Part shown: positions 1 to 8,416 of the stretch, piece after piece
Layout: each line of letters starts with the position of its first letter
Position numbering within the stretch: position 1 is the first letter of the stretch
Assembly (NCBI RefSeq): GCF_001429395.1
Contig: NZ_LMJT01000001.1
Location: 400,740 to 464,739, forward strand
From: Allobosea sp. Root381
Lineage (GTDB): Bacteria; Pseudomonadota; Alphaproteobacteria; Rhizobiales; Beijerinckiaceae
Direction of reading: 5' to 3'
Length of the DNA: 64,000 nucleotides
The notes under the pieces: generated by a model
Told to the model about the DNA's origin: nothing
Seen by the model: the letters and a program-made list of their open reading frames with translations, nothing else
The model's database searches: none
Program-made: the position numbers and the translations under genes

Positions 1-1
1 G

Positions 2-574
2 CCGGTAATCCAGGCCTATCGCGTGGCCGATCCGTCGGCGCCGGATGCGCCGCTCCACACGCGCAGCCCCGAATTCCTCAAGGTCAATCCGAACGGCCAT
101 ATCCCGAGCATCGACGATGACGGGTTCAAGCTGCACGAGTCGCTGGCGATCAACCTTTACCTCGCCCGCAAGCATGGCGGGCCGCTGGCGCCCAAGGATG
201 CGAAGGAGGAAGGGCTCGCCGTGATGTGGTCGCTCTGGGCCGCCACCGAATGCGAGACCCATGCGCTCAACCTGCTGTACCATCTGGCGGGCTATCCGTC
301 GGAGAAGCGCGATCCGAAGCTCGTCGAGGCAGCGCTCACCGCCCTGCCCGCCCCCTTCGCCGTGCTCGACCGGGCGCTGGCGGAAGGCGGCGGCTTCGTC
401 ATGGGCGGGCGCTTCACCGTCGCCGACATCAACGTCGCCGAGGTCATCCGCTACGCGAAGCCCGCGACGTCGCTTTTCGAGGCGGCTCCCCATGTCAAAG
501 CCTGGCTCGACGCCTGCCAGGCCCGCCCCGCCTTCAAGGCAATGTGGCAGGCGCGGGAGGCCGAGGCGGCCTGA
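2..574 (+). CDS. Glutathione S-transferase family protein (5' truncated by window edge)
   Basis: The frame is open from the first bases of the window, so the true start lies upstream; an internal GTG at 23 is not a convincing start. The visible 190 residues hold the end of the thioredoxin-like N-terminal domain, with the cis-proline segment NGHIPSI and the Glu-Ser pair of ESLAINLYLA that in this family contacts the glutathione gamma-glutamyl group. An all-helical C-terminal domain follows, with the conserved GGRFTVADIN segment (N-capping box region). Family role: conjugation of glutathione to electrophiles or related thiol chemistry in the cytoplasm. Substrate cannot be inferred. The gene ends 57 bases before a transporter gene on the same strand. 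Confidence 0.85.
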   Translation, partial: PVIQAYRVADPSAPDAPLHTRSPEFLKVNPNGHIPSIDDDGFKLHESLAINLYLARKHGGPLAPKDAKEEGLAVMWSLWAATECETHALNLLYHLAGYPSEKRDPKLVEAALTALPAPFAVLDRALAEGGGFVMGGRFTVADINVAEVIRYAKPATSLFEAAPHVKAWLDACQARPAFKAMWQAREAEAA

Positions 575-631
575 GGCGAGATTTGCGCGAATCGGGTGGC
601 CGGGCCATGCCCGGCCGCCTACTGACGCAGG

Positions 632-1591
632 ATGTCCCGCTTCGCGAGCATCGATCCTGCCATGACGCCGCCACCTCCCGCCCCTTCGCTGCGCATGGGC
701 CCGATCGAGTGGCTCCTCCTCGTCTTCCTGTCGATCCTGTGGGGCGGGTCGTTCTTCTTCAACAAGCTCACCGTCGCGGAATGGCCGCCCTTCGCCGTGG
801 TCCAGGTCCGCGTCGGGCTGGCGGCACTGGCCCTGCTTCTCGCGGTGCGGATCAGCGGGCTATCCATGGCGGTGGGGCGCAGCATCTGGCTCGCCTTCTT
901 CGGCATGGGCATCCTCAACAACCTCGTTCCGTTCAGCCTGTTTCTCTGGGGTCAGCAGCAGATCGCCAGCGGCCTCGCCTCGATCCTGAACGCGACCACG
1001 CCGATCTTCGCCGTGCTCGTGATGCATTGCTTCGGCAATGAAAGAGTTACCGGGCTGAAGCTCGGCGGCGTGCTGGCCGGGCTGATCGGCGTCGGCATCC
1101 TGATAGGCCCGGACGCTCTCGGCGGCCTCGGCTCCAATCTGGCGGCGCAGCTCGCCTGCGTGCTTGCGGCGATCTCCTATGCCTTCTCCGGCCTGTTCGG
1201 GAAGCGCTTCCGCAACCTGCCGCCGCTCGTCGCCGCCACCGGCCAGCTTTCGGCCTCGACGCTGATGATGCTTCCGATCGTCTTCGTCCTGCATCCGCCG
1301 TGGACGCTGCCCGTGCCCTCGCAGCAGGCCATCCTTGCGGCGGTCGGCCTTGCGCTGATCTCGACGGCGCTCGCCTACATCATCTTCTTCCGGATCATGC
1401 GCGCCGCCGGGGCAACCAATGTCATGCTCGTCACCTTCCTGATCCCCGTCAGCGCGATCCTGCTCGGCGTCGGGTTCCTCGGAGAAAGCCTGCTGCCGCG
1501 GCATTTCGCCGGCATGGCGGCGATCTTCGCCGGGCTCGCCCTGATCGACGGCAGGCTGCTGCGGCGCCTGCGGCGTGCTGCCGCAGCCTGA
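632..1591 (+). CDS. EamA/DMT-family membrane transporter
   Basis: A 319-residue protein with about ten hydrophobic segments and the two-fold repeat typical of the drug/metabolite transporter (EamA, RhaT-like) superfamily. The first segment carries the family-like WGGSFFFNKL, and the second half begins near residue 170. Role: inner-membrane exporter of an unknown metabolite. The start is uncertain: ATG 632 and ATG 662 are both possible and neither has a well-spaced Shine-Dalgarno. The C-terminal tail is Arg-rich (RLLRRLRRAAAA), consistent with a cytosolic end. Neighbours give no substrate clue. Confidence 0.85.
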   Translation: MSRFASIDPAMTPPPPAPSLRMGPIEWLLLVFLSILWGGSFFFNKLTVAEWPPFAVVQVRVGLAALALLLAVRISGLSMAVGRSIWLAFFGMGILNNLVPFSLFLWGQQQIASGLASILNATTPIFAVLVMHCFGNERVTGLKLGGVLAGLIGVGILIGPDALGGLGSNLAAQLACVLAAISYAFSGLFGKRFRNLPPLVAATGQLSASTLMMLPIVFVLHPPWTLPVPSQQAILAAVGLALISTALAYIIFFRIMRAAGATNVMLVTFLIPVSAILLGVGFLGESLLPRHFAGMAAIFAGLALIDGRLLRRLRRAAAA

Positions 1592-1748
1592 AGGCCGCAG
1601 CTCCCCCGGGATTGCGAAGAGCTTTGTTTCACAAAGATTATGAATTGTTCTAGGGTCGCTTTCGCGGCTCAAGCCGCTAATCGGCTTTGCGGCATCGGCT
1701 GGAAGATATCGGTCAAAACGATACGCCAGAGGGGACGAAGGAACGCCT

Positions 1749-2738
1749 ATGGATGTTCGGCAACTGCGATGCTTCATCGCGGTGGCGGAGGAGCTTCATT
1801 TCGGCCGCGCGGCAGAGCGGCTCGGCCTGGCGCCCCCAGCCCTTTCCCGGCAGATCAGCACCCTCGAGGAGGAGCTCGGCGCCGCCCTGCTGACGCGGAC
1901 CACGCGTCAGGTGGCGCTGACGCGTGCCGGCCTCGTCCTGCTCGAGGAGGGCCGGGCGATCCTGGCCCGGATGGATTATGCCGCGCGCGCCGTCCGCGAC
2001 GCGTCGCTGGCCTCCGGCAAGCTGCTCCGGATCGGCGCGATCGACGCGGCATCGTCGAGCTTCGTTCCCGAGGCGCTGGTCGCCTTCCGCGAGCGCTATC
2101 CCGGCGTCGAGATCAAATTCGTCGAGGCGATGACGGCGCCACTGATCCAGATGCTGGAGGCGGGCAAGCTCGACCTCGCCCTGACCCGTCCGCCGCGCAA
2201 GCCGACGGATTGCGCCTATGAGGTGCTGCGGGTCGAACGGCCGATCGTCGTGCTGAACGAGGAACACCCGCTCGCCGCGCGCGACGACCTGACGATGCAG
2301 GACCTGGTCGGCGAGCCCTTCGTGGTGCCGTCCAAGCGAATCCGCCCCTTCGCCTACGACCTCGTCATGGCCTATTTCGAAAGCGTCGGAACCGTGCCCA
2401 ACGTGGTGATCGAGGCGACCGAGAAGCCCGCCATGATGTCGGCGGTAGCGGCTGGGCTCGGCATGGCGCTGGCGCCAGACTGGGTCTCGCGGCTGAGCTT
2501 CCCCGGCGTGACGCTCCGGCGCCTCCGCGGCGCCATGCTCGATCCTCCGCCCCCCGGCGCCCTCGTCGGCGTCGCCTGGCGGCCGCACCAGAAGCTCTCC
2601 GCTCGCGACGACTTCCTTGCCATCCTGCGCGAGAGCGTCACCCTGATCGACGAGTACAGCCCGCTGCCCTTTACCATACCGGCCCAGACCCGAAAGCCCG
2701 CGACGCGCGCCGCGGCTCCCCAAACCGGAGGACATTGA
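1749..2738 (+). CDS. LysR-family transcriptional regulator
   Basis: A 329-residue protein starting MDVRQLRCFIAVAEELHFGRAAERL, the standard winged-helix N-terminus of LysR regulators (residues 1-60), followed by an effector-binding domain from about residue 90. It lies on the same strand as tctB-tctA-tctC and its TGA overlaps the tctB ATG by one base, so it is probably cotranscribed with, and regulates, the tricarboxylate transporter. LysR genes are more often divergent from their target, so the codirectional overlap is mildly unusual. The effector is presumably the transported carboxylate or a derivative; this is inference. Confidence 0.9.
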   Translation: MDVRQLRCFIAVAEELHFGRAAERLGLAPPALSRQISTLEEELGAALLTRTTRQVALTRAGLVLLEEGRAILARMDYAARAVRDASLASGKLLRIGAIDAASSSFVPEALVAFRERYPGVEIKFVEAMTAPLIQMLEAGKLDLALTRPPRKPTDCAYEVLRVERPIVVLNEEHPLAARDDLTMQDLVGEPFVVPSKRIRPFAYDLVMAYFESVGTVPNVVIEATEKPAMMSAVAAGLGMALAPDWVSRLSFPGVTLRRLRGAMLDPPPPGALVGVAWRPHQKLSARDDFLAILRESVTLIDEYSPLPFTIPAQTRKPATRAAAPQTGGH

Positions 2739-3256
2739 TGAGTCTCAACAAAATCGAGGCCGCGCGGAGCCTGCGCATCCGTTCGACACAGGATTTCGCC
2801 GCGGGCCTGTTCATGCTGGCCCTGGCCCTGCTTGCCCTGTTCCTGTCGCGCGACCTGCCGACCGGGACGTTGCGCCAGCTCGGCCCGGGCATGCTGCCCA
2901 AGTCCTTCGCCGTGATCTGCGCCGGGCTCGGGCTGCTGCTGTCGGCCAACTCGCTGCGCTACAACGGCGAGAAGCTCACCGGCTTCTCCTGGCGCGGGGT
3001 CTTCTTCGTGCTCGGTGCCGCCTGCCTGTTCGGCCTGACCATCCGCGGCTTCGAGATCGGCCCGCTCAAGGTACCCGCGCTCGGCATGCTCGTCTCGGGG
3101 CCGATCGTCGTGCTGGTCTCGGGCTTCGCCGCCACCGATGTGCGCCCGAAGGAGCTCATCATCTTCGCCGCCGCGATGACGGCCGGCTGCGCCCTGATGT
3201 TCAAATACGCACTCAGCCTGCCTATCCCGCTCGCGCCCTGGCTTCTGGGAATCTGA
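2738..3256 (+). CDS. tctB: Tripartite tricarboxylate transporter small membrane subunit TctB
   Basis: A 172-residue protein with four predicted membrane helices, placed directly before a TctA protein, which fits TctB. ATG 2738 is preferred over the TTG one codon earlier because GGAGGA lies at 2728-2733 and the ATG overlaps the LysR stop as TGATG. Together with TctA it forms the membrane part of a secondary, binding-protein-dependent importer for a carboxylic acid. TctB is poorly conserved, so identification rests on size, topology and position. Confidence 0.85.
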   Translation: MSLNKIEAARSLRIRSTQDFAAGLFMLALALLALFLSRDLPTGTLRQLGPGMLPKSFAVICAGLGLLLSANSLRYNGEKLTGFSWRGVFFVLGAACLFGLTIRGFEIGPLKVPALGMLVSGPIVVLVSGFAATDVRPKELIIFAAAMTAGCALMFKYALSLPIPLAPWLLGI

Positions 3257-3259
3257 TCC

Positions 3260-4762
3260 ATGACGGAAATGTTCGCCAATCTCGGGCTTGGATTCGGCAT
3301 CGCGCTGACGCTCAAGAACATCGCCCTGTGCTTCGTCGGCTGCCTTGTCGGCACGCTTGTTGGCGTGTTGCCCGGCGTCGGCCCGGTCGCCACCATCGCG
3401 ATGCTGCTGCCGATCACCTTCGGGCTCGACCCCGTCGGTGCGCTGATCATGCTCGCGGGCATCTATTACGGCGCGCAGTATGGCGGCTCGACCACGGCCA
3501 TCCTGGTCAACATCCCCGGCGAGGCGACCGCGGTCGTCACCACGCTCGACGGCCACCAGATGGCCAAGCAGGGCCGCGCCGGCGTCGCTCTCGGCACCGC
3601 CGCGATCGGCTCCTTCGTCGCCGGCTGCTTCGCCACCCTGATCATCGCGGCGCTCGGCGCGCCGCTGACGCGGCTGGCGCTGCTGTTCGGGCCGGCCGAA
3701 TACTTCTCGCTGATGGTGATGGGCTTGTGCTTCGCGGTCGTGCTGGCGCGCGGCTCGATCCTCAAGGCGTTCTGCATGATCATGCTGGGGCTGCTGCTCT
3801 CGACCGTCGGCACCGACCTCGAAACCGGCCAGGAACGCATGACCTTCGGCTTCCCGCCGCTGGCGGACGGCGTCGACTTCGCCGTGCTCGCGATGGGCGT
3901 GTTCGGCTTCGCCGAAGTCCTGCGCAACCTGGAAAATCCGGAAGCGCGTGACGTCGTCAGGTCGAAGATCGGCCGCCTCCTGCCCGACTGGAACGACATC
4001 AAGCAGTCGACGGCGCCGGTGCTGCGCGGCACCTTCATCGGCGGCATCCTCGGCATCCTGCCCGGCAACGGCGCCGTGCTCGGCCCCTTCGCCAGCTACA
4101 CGCTGGAAAAGAAGATCGCCAAGGATCCGTCCCGCTTCGGCAAGGGCGCGATCGAGGGCGTGGCGGGGCCGGAATCGGCCAACAATGCCGGCGCACAGAC
4201 GGCCTTCATCCCGCTGCTGACGCTCGGCATCCCGCCGAACGCGGTGATGGCGCTGATGGTCGGCGCGATGACGATCCACGGCATCATCCCCGGTCCGCAA
4301 GTCATGACCAAGAACCCGGACCTGTTCTGGGGCATGATCGCCTCGATGTGGATCGGCAACCTGATGCTGCTGGTCATCAACCTGCCGCTGGTCGGGCTGT
4401 GGGTGAAACTGCTGCAGGTGCCGTATCGCCTGATGTTCCCGGCGATCCTGATCTTCTGCTCGATCGGCATCTACTCGGTGAACAACCAGCCCGTCGACGT
4501 CATCTTCACCGCGCTGTTCGGCCTGTTCGGCTACCTGCTGATCAAGCTCGGCTTCGAGCCGGCGCCGATGCTGCTGGGCTTCGTGCTCGGCAAGCTGATG
4601 GAAGAGAAGCTGCGGCAGGCCCTGATCATCTCGCGCGGGTCGTTCATGACCTTCATCGAGCGGCCGATCTCGGCCGGCCTGCTGGTGGTCGCCGTCGCGA
4701 TCCTGGTCATCGCGCTCCTGCCCTCGATGTCGAAGAAACGCGACGAGGTCTTCACCGAATGA
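3260..4762 (+). CDS. tctA: Tripartite tricarboxylate transporter large permease TctA
   Basis: A 500-residue, very hydrophobic protein with the TctA signature segments: GVLPGVGPVATIAMLLPITF near residue 35, then IYYGAQYGGSTTAILVNIPG near 70, and the repeat-related LPGNGAVLGPFASYTLEKK near 270. Role: large membrane permease working with TctB and the TctC binding protein to import a carboxylate by ion-coupled secondary transport. It starts three bases after tctB stops and is 83 bases before tctC, so the three form one operon. Confidence 0.95.
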   Translation: MTEMFANLGLGFGIALTLKNIALCFVGCLVGTLVGVLPGVGPVATIAMLLPITFGLDPVGALIMLAGIYYGAQYGGSTTAILVNIPGEATAVVTTLDGHQMAKQGRAGVALGTAAIGSFVAGCFATLIIAALGAPLTRLALLFGPAEYFSLMVMGLCFAVVLARGSILKAFCMIMLGLLLSTVGTDLETGQERMTFGFPPLADGVDFAVLAMGVFGFAEVLRNLENPEARDVVRSKIGRLLPDWNDIKQSTAPVLRGTFIGGILGILPGNGAVLGPFASYTLEKKIAKDPSRFGKGAIEGVAGPESANNAGAQTAFIPLLTLGIPPNAVMALMVGAMTIHGIIPGPQVMTKNPDLFWGMIASMWIGNLMLLVINLPLVGLWVKLLQVPYRLMFPAILIFCSIGIYSVNNQPVDVIFTALFGLFGYLLIKLGFEPAPMLLGFVLGKLMEEKLRQALIISRGSFMTFIERPISAGLLVVAVAILVIALLPSMSKKRDEVFTE

Positions 4763-4845
4763 CGGGGTTGCCCCGCCCGCGGGGCAGCCCCACTTTCCCT
4801 TCAAAGAAACCTTGGCCTTCAAAAGAACCGACGAGGAAGACGCCC

Positions 4846-5817
4846 ATGAAGAAAGCAGCACTCGGCCTCGCGGCCGCCCTGACCCTGGCCCTCGCCGGCG
4901 GCGCCGGCGCCCAGGGCTATCCGACGAAGCCCATCACGATGATCGTGCCCTTCGCCGCCGGCGGGCCGACCGACATCATCGCCCGCATGGTCTCCGAGAA
5001 CATGTCGAAGACGCTCGGCCAGCAGATCGTCATCGAGAACGTCGCCGGCGCGGGCGGCACCACCGGCATCACGCGGGCGCTCACCGCCGCCCCGGACGGC
5101 TACACCATCGCGATGGGCCATCTCGGCACCTTCTCGGCCGCGCCTGCCACCTATCCGAACCTGAAATACGATCCCATCGACGGCCTTCAGGCGATCGGCC
5201 TCGCCGGCGGCACGCCGATCCTGATCGTCGCCCGCAAGAACCTCGACGCGACCGACCTCAAGGGCTTCGTCGCCGCTGTGAAGGCGAGCCCCGACAAGTT
5301 CAACGAGGCCCATGCCGGCGTCGGCTCGGTGTCCTGGACGACCTGCACCCTGCTGAAGGGGCAGCTCGGCGTGCCGAAGCTCAACTCGGTCGCCTATCGC
5401 GGCACCGGCCCGGCCCTGAACGATCTCGTCTCCGGGCAGATCGACTTCATGTGCGACCAGATCGTCAGCGTCGCGGAGCAGGTCAAGGCCGGCACGATCA
5501 AGGCCTATGCCATCGCCTCGGCCGAGCGCTCGCCCGCCCTGCCCGACGTGCCGACCACCAAGGAAGCCGGCCTGCCGGAGTACCAGATCGAGGCCTGGAA
5601 CGGCATCGTCGCACCCAAGGGCACGCCGAAGGAGGCCGTGGACAAGCTGGTCGCCGCGCTCGACAAGGCGCTCAACGACGAGAACACCAAGAAGCGCCTG
5701 ATGGATCTCGGCACCGTCATCCCCACGGCCGCCGAGCGGACGCCGGAAGGCTTCGCCGCGCTCATCAAACGCGATGCCGAGAAGCTGAGCCCGGCCCTCA
5801 AGGCTGCGCCGAAGTAG
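4846..5817 (+). CDS. tctC: TctC/Bug-family periplasmic carboxylate-binding protein
   Basis: A 323-residue protein with a signal peptide (MKKAALGLAAALTLALAGG, cleavage near GAGAQ/GY) and the Bug-family hallmarks YPTKPITMIVPFAAGGPTDI and a C-terminal solute-binding fold. Start chosen at ATG 4846 because it supplies the signal peptide and follows AGGAAGA at 4834; the frame is open further upstream but lacks a signal there. Role: captures the carboxylate in the periplasm for TctAB. Bug proteins bind varied ligands (citrate, tartrate, glutarate, aromatic acids and others), so the substrate is unknown. A strong terminator follows. Confidence 0.93.
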   Translation: MKKAALGLAAALTLALAGGAGAQGYPTKPITMIVPFAAGGPTDIIARMVSENMSKTLGQQIVIENVAGAGGTTGITRALTAAPDGYTIAMGHLGTFSAAPATYPNLKYDPIDGLQAIGLAGGTPILIVARKNLDATDLKGFVAAVKASPDKFNEAHAGVGSVSWTTCTLLKGQLGVPKLNSVAYRGTGPALNDLVSGQIDFMCDQIVSVAEQVKAGTIKAYAIASAERSPALPDVPTTKEAGLPEYQIEAWNGIVAPKGTPKEAVDKLVAALDKALNDENTKKRLMDLGTVIPTAAERTPEGFAALIKRDAEKLSPALKAAPK

Positions 5818-5840
5818 TCTTTTCGCCTGGGAATGCAATG

Positions 5841-5873
5841 ACGGCGGGCTCCCAGGGCCCGCCGTTTTTTTTT
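5841..5873 (+). terminator. Rho-independent terminator of the tct operon
   Basis: Perfect nine-base stem ACGGCGGGC (5841-5849) with GCCCGCCGT (5857-5865) around a seven-base loop, followed by an uninterrupted T run to 5873. It lies 24 bases after the tctC stop. Confidence 0.9.
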
Positions 5874-6117
5874 GCGCGTGTTCCTGAACCGTACTCCTTT
5901 GAACCCGAGCGTGATCCCGGGTTTGAAACGCCACTTCGTCGCAATGACGGCAACGGCAGCCGTCGCGCCTCTGCAGAGTTGACTTCGCAAGCCTTTGAGA
6001 AGGTGCGCTTTCCCGGTGCAGTGGCACAGAGCGTAACATCTCGTTACCGACATTCTTCGGAACACACGCACCCCACCGCCGTTGTCCCCCCGAACTTTCG
6101 CTCGGAAGGAGAACGAC
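5874..6117. other. Intergenic region between tctC terminator and DUF1236 cluster
   Basis: No gene seen. It holds an imperfect inverted pair AACCCG/CGGGTT around 5901-5925 and a fragment with GCAATGACGG like the ends of the dispersed repeats elsewhere in the window. A small palindrome GTAAC-N5-GTTAC at 6033-6047, about 70 bases before the first DUF1236 start, could be an operator. Confidence 0.4.
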
Positions 6118-6564
6118 ATGATCAAGAAGCTTGCTTTCGTTGCGGCCCTCGCCATCGTCCCGGCCGCCGCCATTGCCCAGACCCAGGTTCAGACCCAGAC
6201 GCAGCCCTCCGGCGGCGCGGCGGGCGGCGCGGTCAGCGGCGCCACGTCGGGTGCCATTGGCGGTGCCGTCGTAGGCGGGCCGATCGGCGCTGCAGTCGGC
6301 GGCGTCGGCGGCGCGGTGGTCGGCGCGATCATCGGCGATGCGGCGACGCCGAAGTTCCGCACCTATGTCGTGGAGCAGTCGGTGCCGTCCTACACCTATG
6401 CCGAGCCGGTCGCGGTCGGCACGGTCCTGCCGCAGCAGGGCGTGGTGTATCGCGACGTCCCGGCCGAGTACGGCGCGCCGTCGGGCTACAGCTATACGGT
6501 GGTGAACGACCGCACGGTCTTGGTGGAGCCGCGCACCCGCCGCGTCGTCCAGATCATCAACTGA
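6118..6564 (+). CDS. DUF1236 domain exported protein, glycine-rich (copy 1 of 3)
   Basis: A 148-residue protein with a signal peptide (MIKKLAFVAALAIVPAAAIAQ). Next comes a Gly/Ala-rich stretch (residues 30-75) with alternating GG that resembles glycine-zipper membrane-inserting segments, then the DUF1236 domain. That domain is recognisable by FRTYVVEQ, the GxVLPxxGVVYRDVP motif and the terminal VVEPRTRR-type segment. ATG 6118 is chosen for its GGAAGGA Shine-Dalgarno and signal peptide. DUF1236 proteins are small periplasmic or cell-surface proteins common in Rhizobiales; function is unknown. It is first of three related tandem genes. Confidence 0.88.
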   Translation: MIKKLAFVAALAIVPAAAIAQTQVQTQTQPSGGAAGGAVSGATSGAIGGAVVGGPIGAAVGGVGGAVVGAIIGDAATPKFRTYVVEQSVPSYTYAEPVAVGTVLPQQGVVYRDVPAEYGAPSGYSYTVVNDRTVLVEPRTRRVVQIIN

Positions 6565-6603
6565 TCGCGACCAGCCGGCGCCTTATGGCGCAAGAACAGG
6601 CAG

Positions 6604-6628
6604 CCCGCCCCGGCAACGGGGCGGGTTT
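6604..6628 (+). terminator. Terminator-like hairpin after DUF1236 copy 1
   Basis: Perfect stem CCCGCCCC (6604-6611) with GGGGCGGG (6618-6625) and a six-base loop, followed by only three T. It lies 40 bases after the stop, so each DUF1236 gene may be a separate transcription unit. Confidence 0.65.
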
Positions 6629-6712
6629 CCGCGTTTTCGGCCCGAATCCGGCCGGAACCTCGTTCCCGCTGCCGCGTTGTTCCTGCATCCCCGAAACGGC
6701 AGGAGATGAGAC

Positions 6713-7141
6713 ATGATGAAGAGCATGGCCTTTGCAGCCGCGCTGACGATCATTCCCGTCAGCGCTTTCGCCCAATCGACTGGTCCGATCATCCGAGACC
6801 CCGCGGGCAGCGGCTTCACACGCGATCCGGCACTCGCCGCCCCCGGCATGGTGCCCGGCGTGATGATCGAAAACCCCAATCCGTCCCTGGCGCGAGACCC
6901 CGCGGGCGGCACCATGATCGACGATTCGACGCGCTTCCGCACCTATGTGATGGAGCAGGACGTGCCGTCCTACCGCTATAGCCAGGAGGTCGCGGTGGGT
7001 AGCGTGCTGCCGAACCGCGGCGTTGTCTATCGTCAGGTTCCGGACGAGTTCGGCGCGCATGGCTATCGTTACACGGTCGTCAACGACCGCGCTGTGGTGG
7101 TCGAGCCGCGGACGCGCCGCGTGATCCAGATCATCGACTGA
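6713..7141 (+). CDS. DUF1236 domain exported protein (copy 2 of 3)
   Basis: A 142-residue protein with a signal peptide ending near SAFAQ, a middle part with DPAG-type repeats (IIRDPAGSGFTRDPA and LARDPAGGTMIDD), and a complete C-terminal DUF1236 domain (FRTYVMEQDVPSYRY through VVEPRTRRVIQIID). That domain is closely similar to copy 1, while the middle differs: there is no glycine zipper. Two ATGs at 6713 and 6716 follow AGGAGATG. The leader (CGAAACGGCAGGAGA) and signal-peptide DNA are shared with copy 3, showing tandem duplication. Function unknown; periplasmic. Confidence 0.88.
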   Translation: MMKSMAFAAALTIIPVSAFAQSTGPIIRDPAGSGFTRDPALAAPGMVPGVMIENPNPSLARDPAGGTMIDDSTRFRTYVMEQDVPSYRYSQEVAVGSVLPNRGVVYRQVPDEFGAHGYRYTVVNDRAVVVEPRTRRVIQIID

Positions 7142-7180
7142 TCACATCACAACTGTTTTCGCGCCTTAGCGCACGACGGT

Positions 7181-7209
7181 GGCCTGCCCCTGAACGGGGC
7201 GGGCCTTTT
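7181..7209 (+). terminator. Terminator after DUF1236 copy 2
   Basis: Ten-base stem GGCCTGCCCC (7181-7190) with GGGGCGGGCC (7196-7205), one G-T wobble, then TTTT. It lies 40 bases after the stop, the same spacing as the hairpin after copy 1. Confidence 0.75.
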
Positions 7210-7317
7210 GCGTCCGCATCCGAGCAAGCGCAGCCCAAGCATTCGCCCTGCCGCCTCCGGAACCATGACCCTGCGACAACGTTGATTCGGCACCCTGAAA
7301 CCGGCAGGAGATCGGCT

Positions 7318-7683
7318 ATGATGAAGAGCTTGGCTTTTGTTGCCGCGCTGGCGCTCTTTCCGGCCGGCGCCTTCGCACAGGACACCGGCCTCGTGATCCG
7401 TGATCCGGCCGGCGGCTGGACCCGCGACCCGGCGCTCGGCGGCGCCGCGAGCGTGCGCGGCACGATCTACTACGCCCCGCCGCTGACGCGCGACCCGGCC
7501 GGCGGAACGATGATCGACGATTCGCCGCGCTACCGGAGCTATGTGGTCGAGCGGCCGATGCCGGCCTATGGCTATGGAAGGCCGGTCATGATGCGGCCGG
7601 TCATGCCGGATTACGACGCCTATTATGACTATGACGACATCCCCGATGGCTATGGCAGGGCGGACTACCCCTATCGCTGGTAA
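7318..7683 (+). CDS. Exported protein related to the DUF1236 pair, with Tyr-rich tail (copy 3 of 3)
   Basis: A 121-residue protein. Residues 1-65 parallel copy 2: signal peptide MMKSLAFVAALALFPAGAFAQ, then IRDPAGG and TRDPAGGTMIDDSPRYRSYVVE. The second half of the DUF1236 domain (VLP..GVVYR..RTRR) is missing and replaced by a Tyr/Asp/Met-rich tail with GRPVMMRPVMPDYDAYYDYD. Start ATG 7318 (or 7321) follows GGCAGGAG. The gene reads through intact, so this is a diverged tail, not a frameshift I can see. Function unknown; the Met/Tyr/Asp tail could be disordered or metal-binding, which is speculation. Confidence 0.8.
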   Translation: MMKSLAFVAALALFPAGAFAQDTGLVIRDPAGGWTRDPALGGAASVRGTIYYAPPLTRDPAGGTMIDDSPRYRSYVVERPMPAYGYGRPVMMRPVMPDYDAYYDYDDIPDGYGRADYPYRW

Positions 7684-7704
7684 CCCGGCGCGGGATCATC
7701 CTGC

Positions 7705-8346
7705 TCAGCGCGTGCCGAACATCCGGTCTCCGGCATCGCCGAGGCCCGGCACGATGTAGCCGTGCTCGTCGAGGCGCTCGTCGATCGCCGCCGTCCAGAT
7801 GCGCACATCCGGATGGGCGCCGCGCAGGCGCTCGATCCCTTCCGGCGCCGCCAGCAGGCAGACGAAGCGCAGATCCCTGGCGCCGCGCTCCTTCAGCCGG
7901 TCGATCGCGGCGACGGCGGAATTGGCCGTCGCCAGCATCGGGTCCATCACCACGATCATGCGGTCCGCGACGTCGGAGGGCGCCTTGAAGTAATACTCCA
8001 CCGCCTGCAGCGTGTCGGGGTCGCGATAGAGGCCGATATGGGCGACGCGGGCCGCCGGAACGAGCTCCAGCATGCCGTCCAGGAAGCCGACGCCGGCGCG
8101 CAGGATCGGCGCGAACACCAGTTTCTTGCCGGCGATCACAGGCTGCATCGAGGCCGTGAGGGGCGTCTCGATCTCGACCAGTTCGATCGGCAGGTCGCGC
8201 GTGACCTCGTAGCAGAGCAGCATGCCGATCTCGTTGAGGAGCTGGCGGAAGCTCTTGGTCGAGCGGTCCTTCTGGCGCATCAGCGTGAGCTTGTGCTGGA
8301 CCAGCGGGTGATCGACGACGGTGACCCCGTCCTGTTGTGTGGTCAT
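7705..8346 (-). CDS. upp: Uracil phosphoribosyltransferase
   Basis: A 213-residue enzyme converting uracil plus PRPP to UMP and diphosphate in the cytoplasm. Seen: [14 protein letters not shown] near the start, [15 protein letters not shown], the PRPP-binding loop [14 protein letters not shown], and the uracil-binding end [16 protein letters not shown]. The loop reads TANS where the Escherichia coli enzyme has TGGS. An alternative start lies at 8370, eight codons upstream. It is the last gene of a minus-strand cluster with URC4 and URC1 proteins, where this enzyme is thought to act in uracil degradation rather than only salvage. Confidence 0.95.
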   Translation of the reverse strand: MTTQQDGVTVVDHPLVQHKLTLMRQKDRSTKSFRQLLNEIGMLLCYEVTRDLPIELVEIETPLTASMQPVIAGKKLVFAPILRAGVGFLDGMLELVPAARVAHIGLYRDPDTLQAVEYYFKAPSDVADRMIVVMDPMLATANSAVAAIDRLKERGARDLRFVCLLAAPEGIERLRGAHPDVRIWTAAIDERLDEHGYIVPGLGDAGDRMFGTR

Positions 8347-8416
8347 GCTCTCAGCCCTGTTCTTTGTCATGTCGCGCAGGCTCCCACCTCAGCAGGCGAG
8401 CCGTCATTCCGGACGT

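Noticed and set aside
2372..4861. Very long open frame antisense to the tct genes
   Set aside because: Composition is Asp/Gln/Arg/His-rich without domains, as expected for a shadow of GC-rich codons; the sense genes have clear families. The same applies to long antisense frames over coxA and smc.
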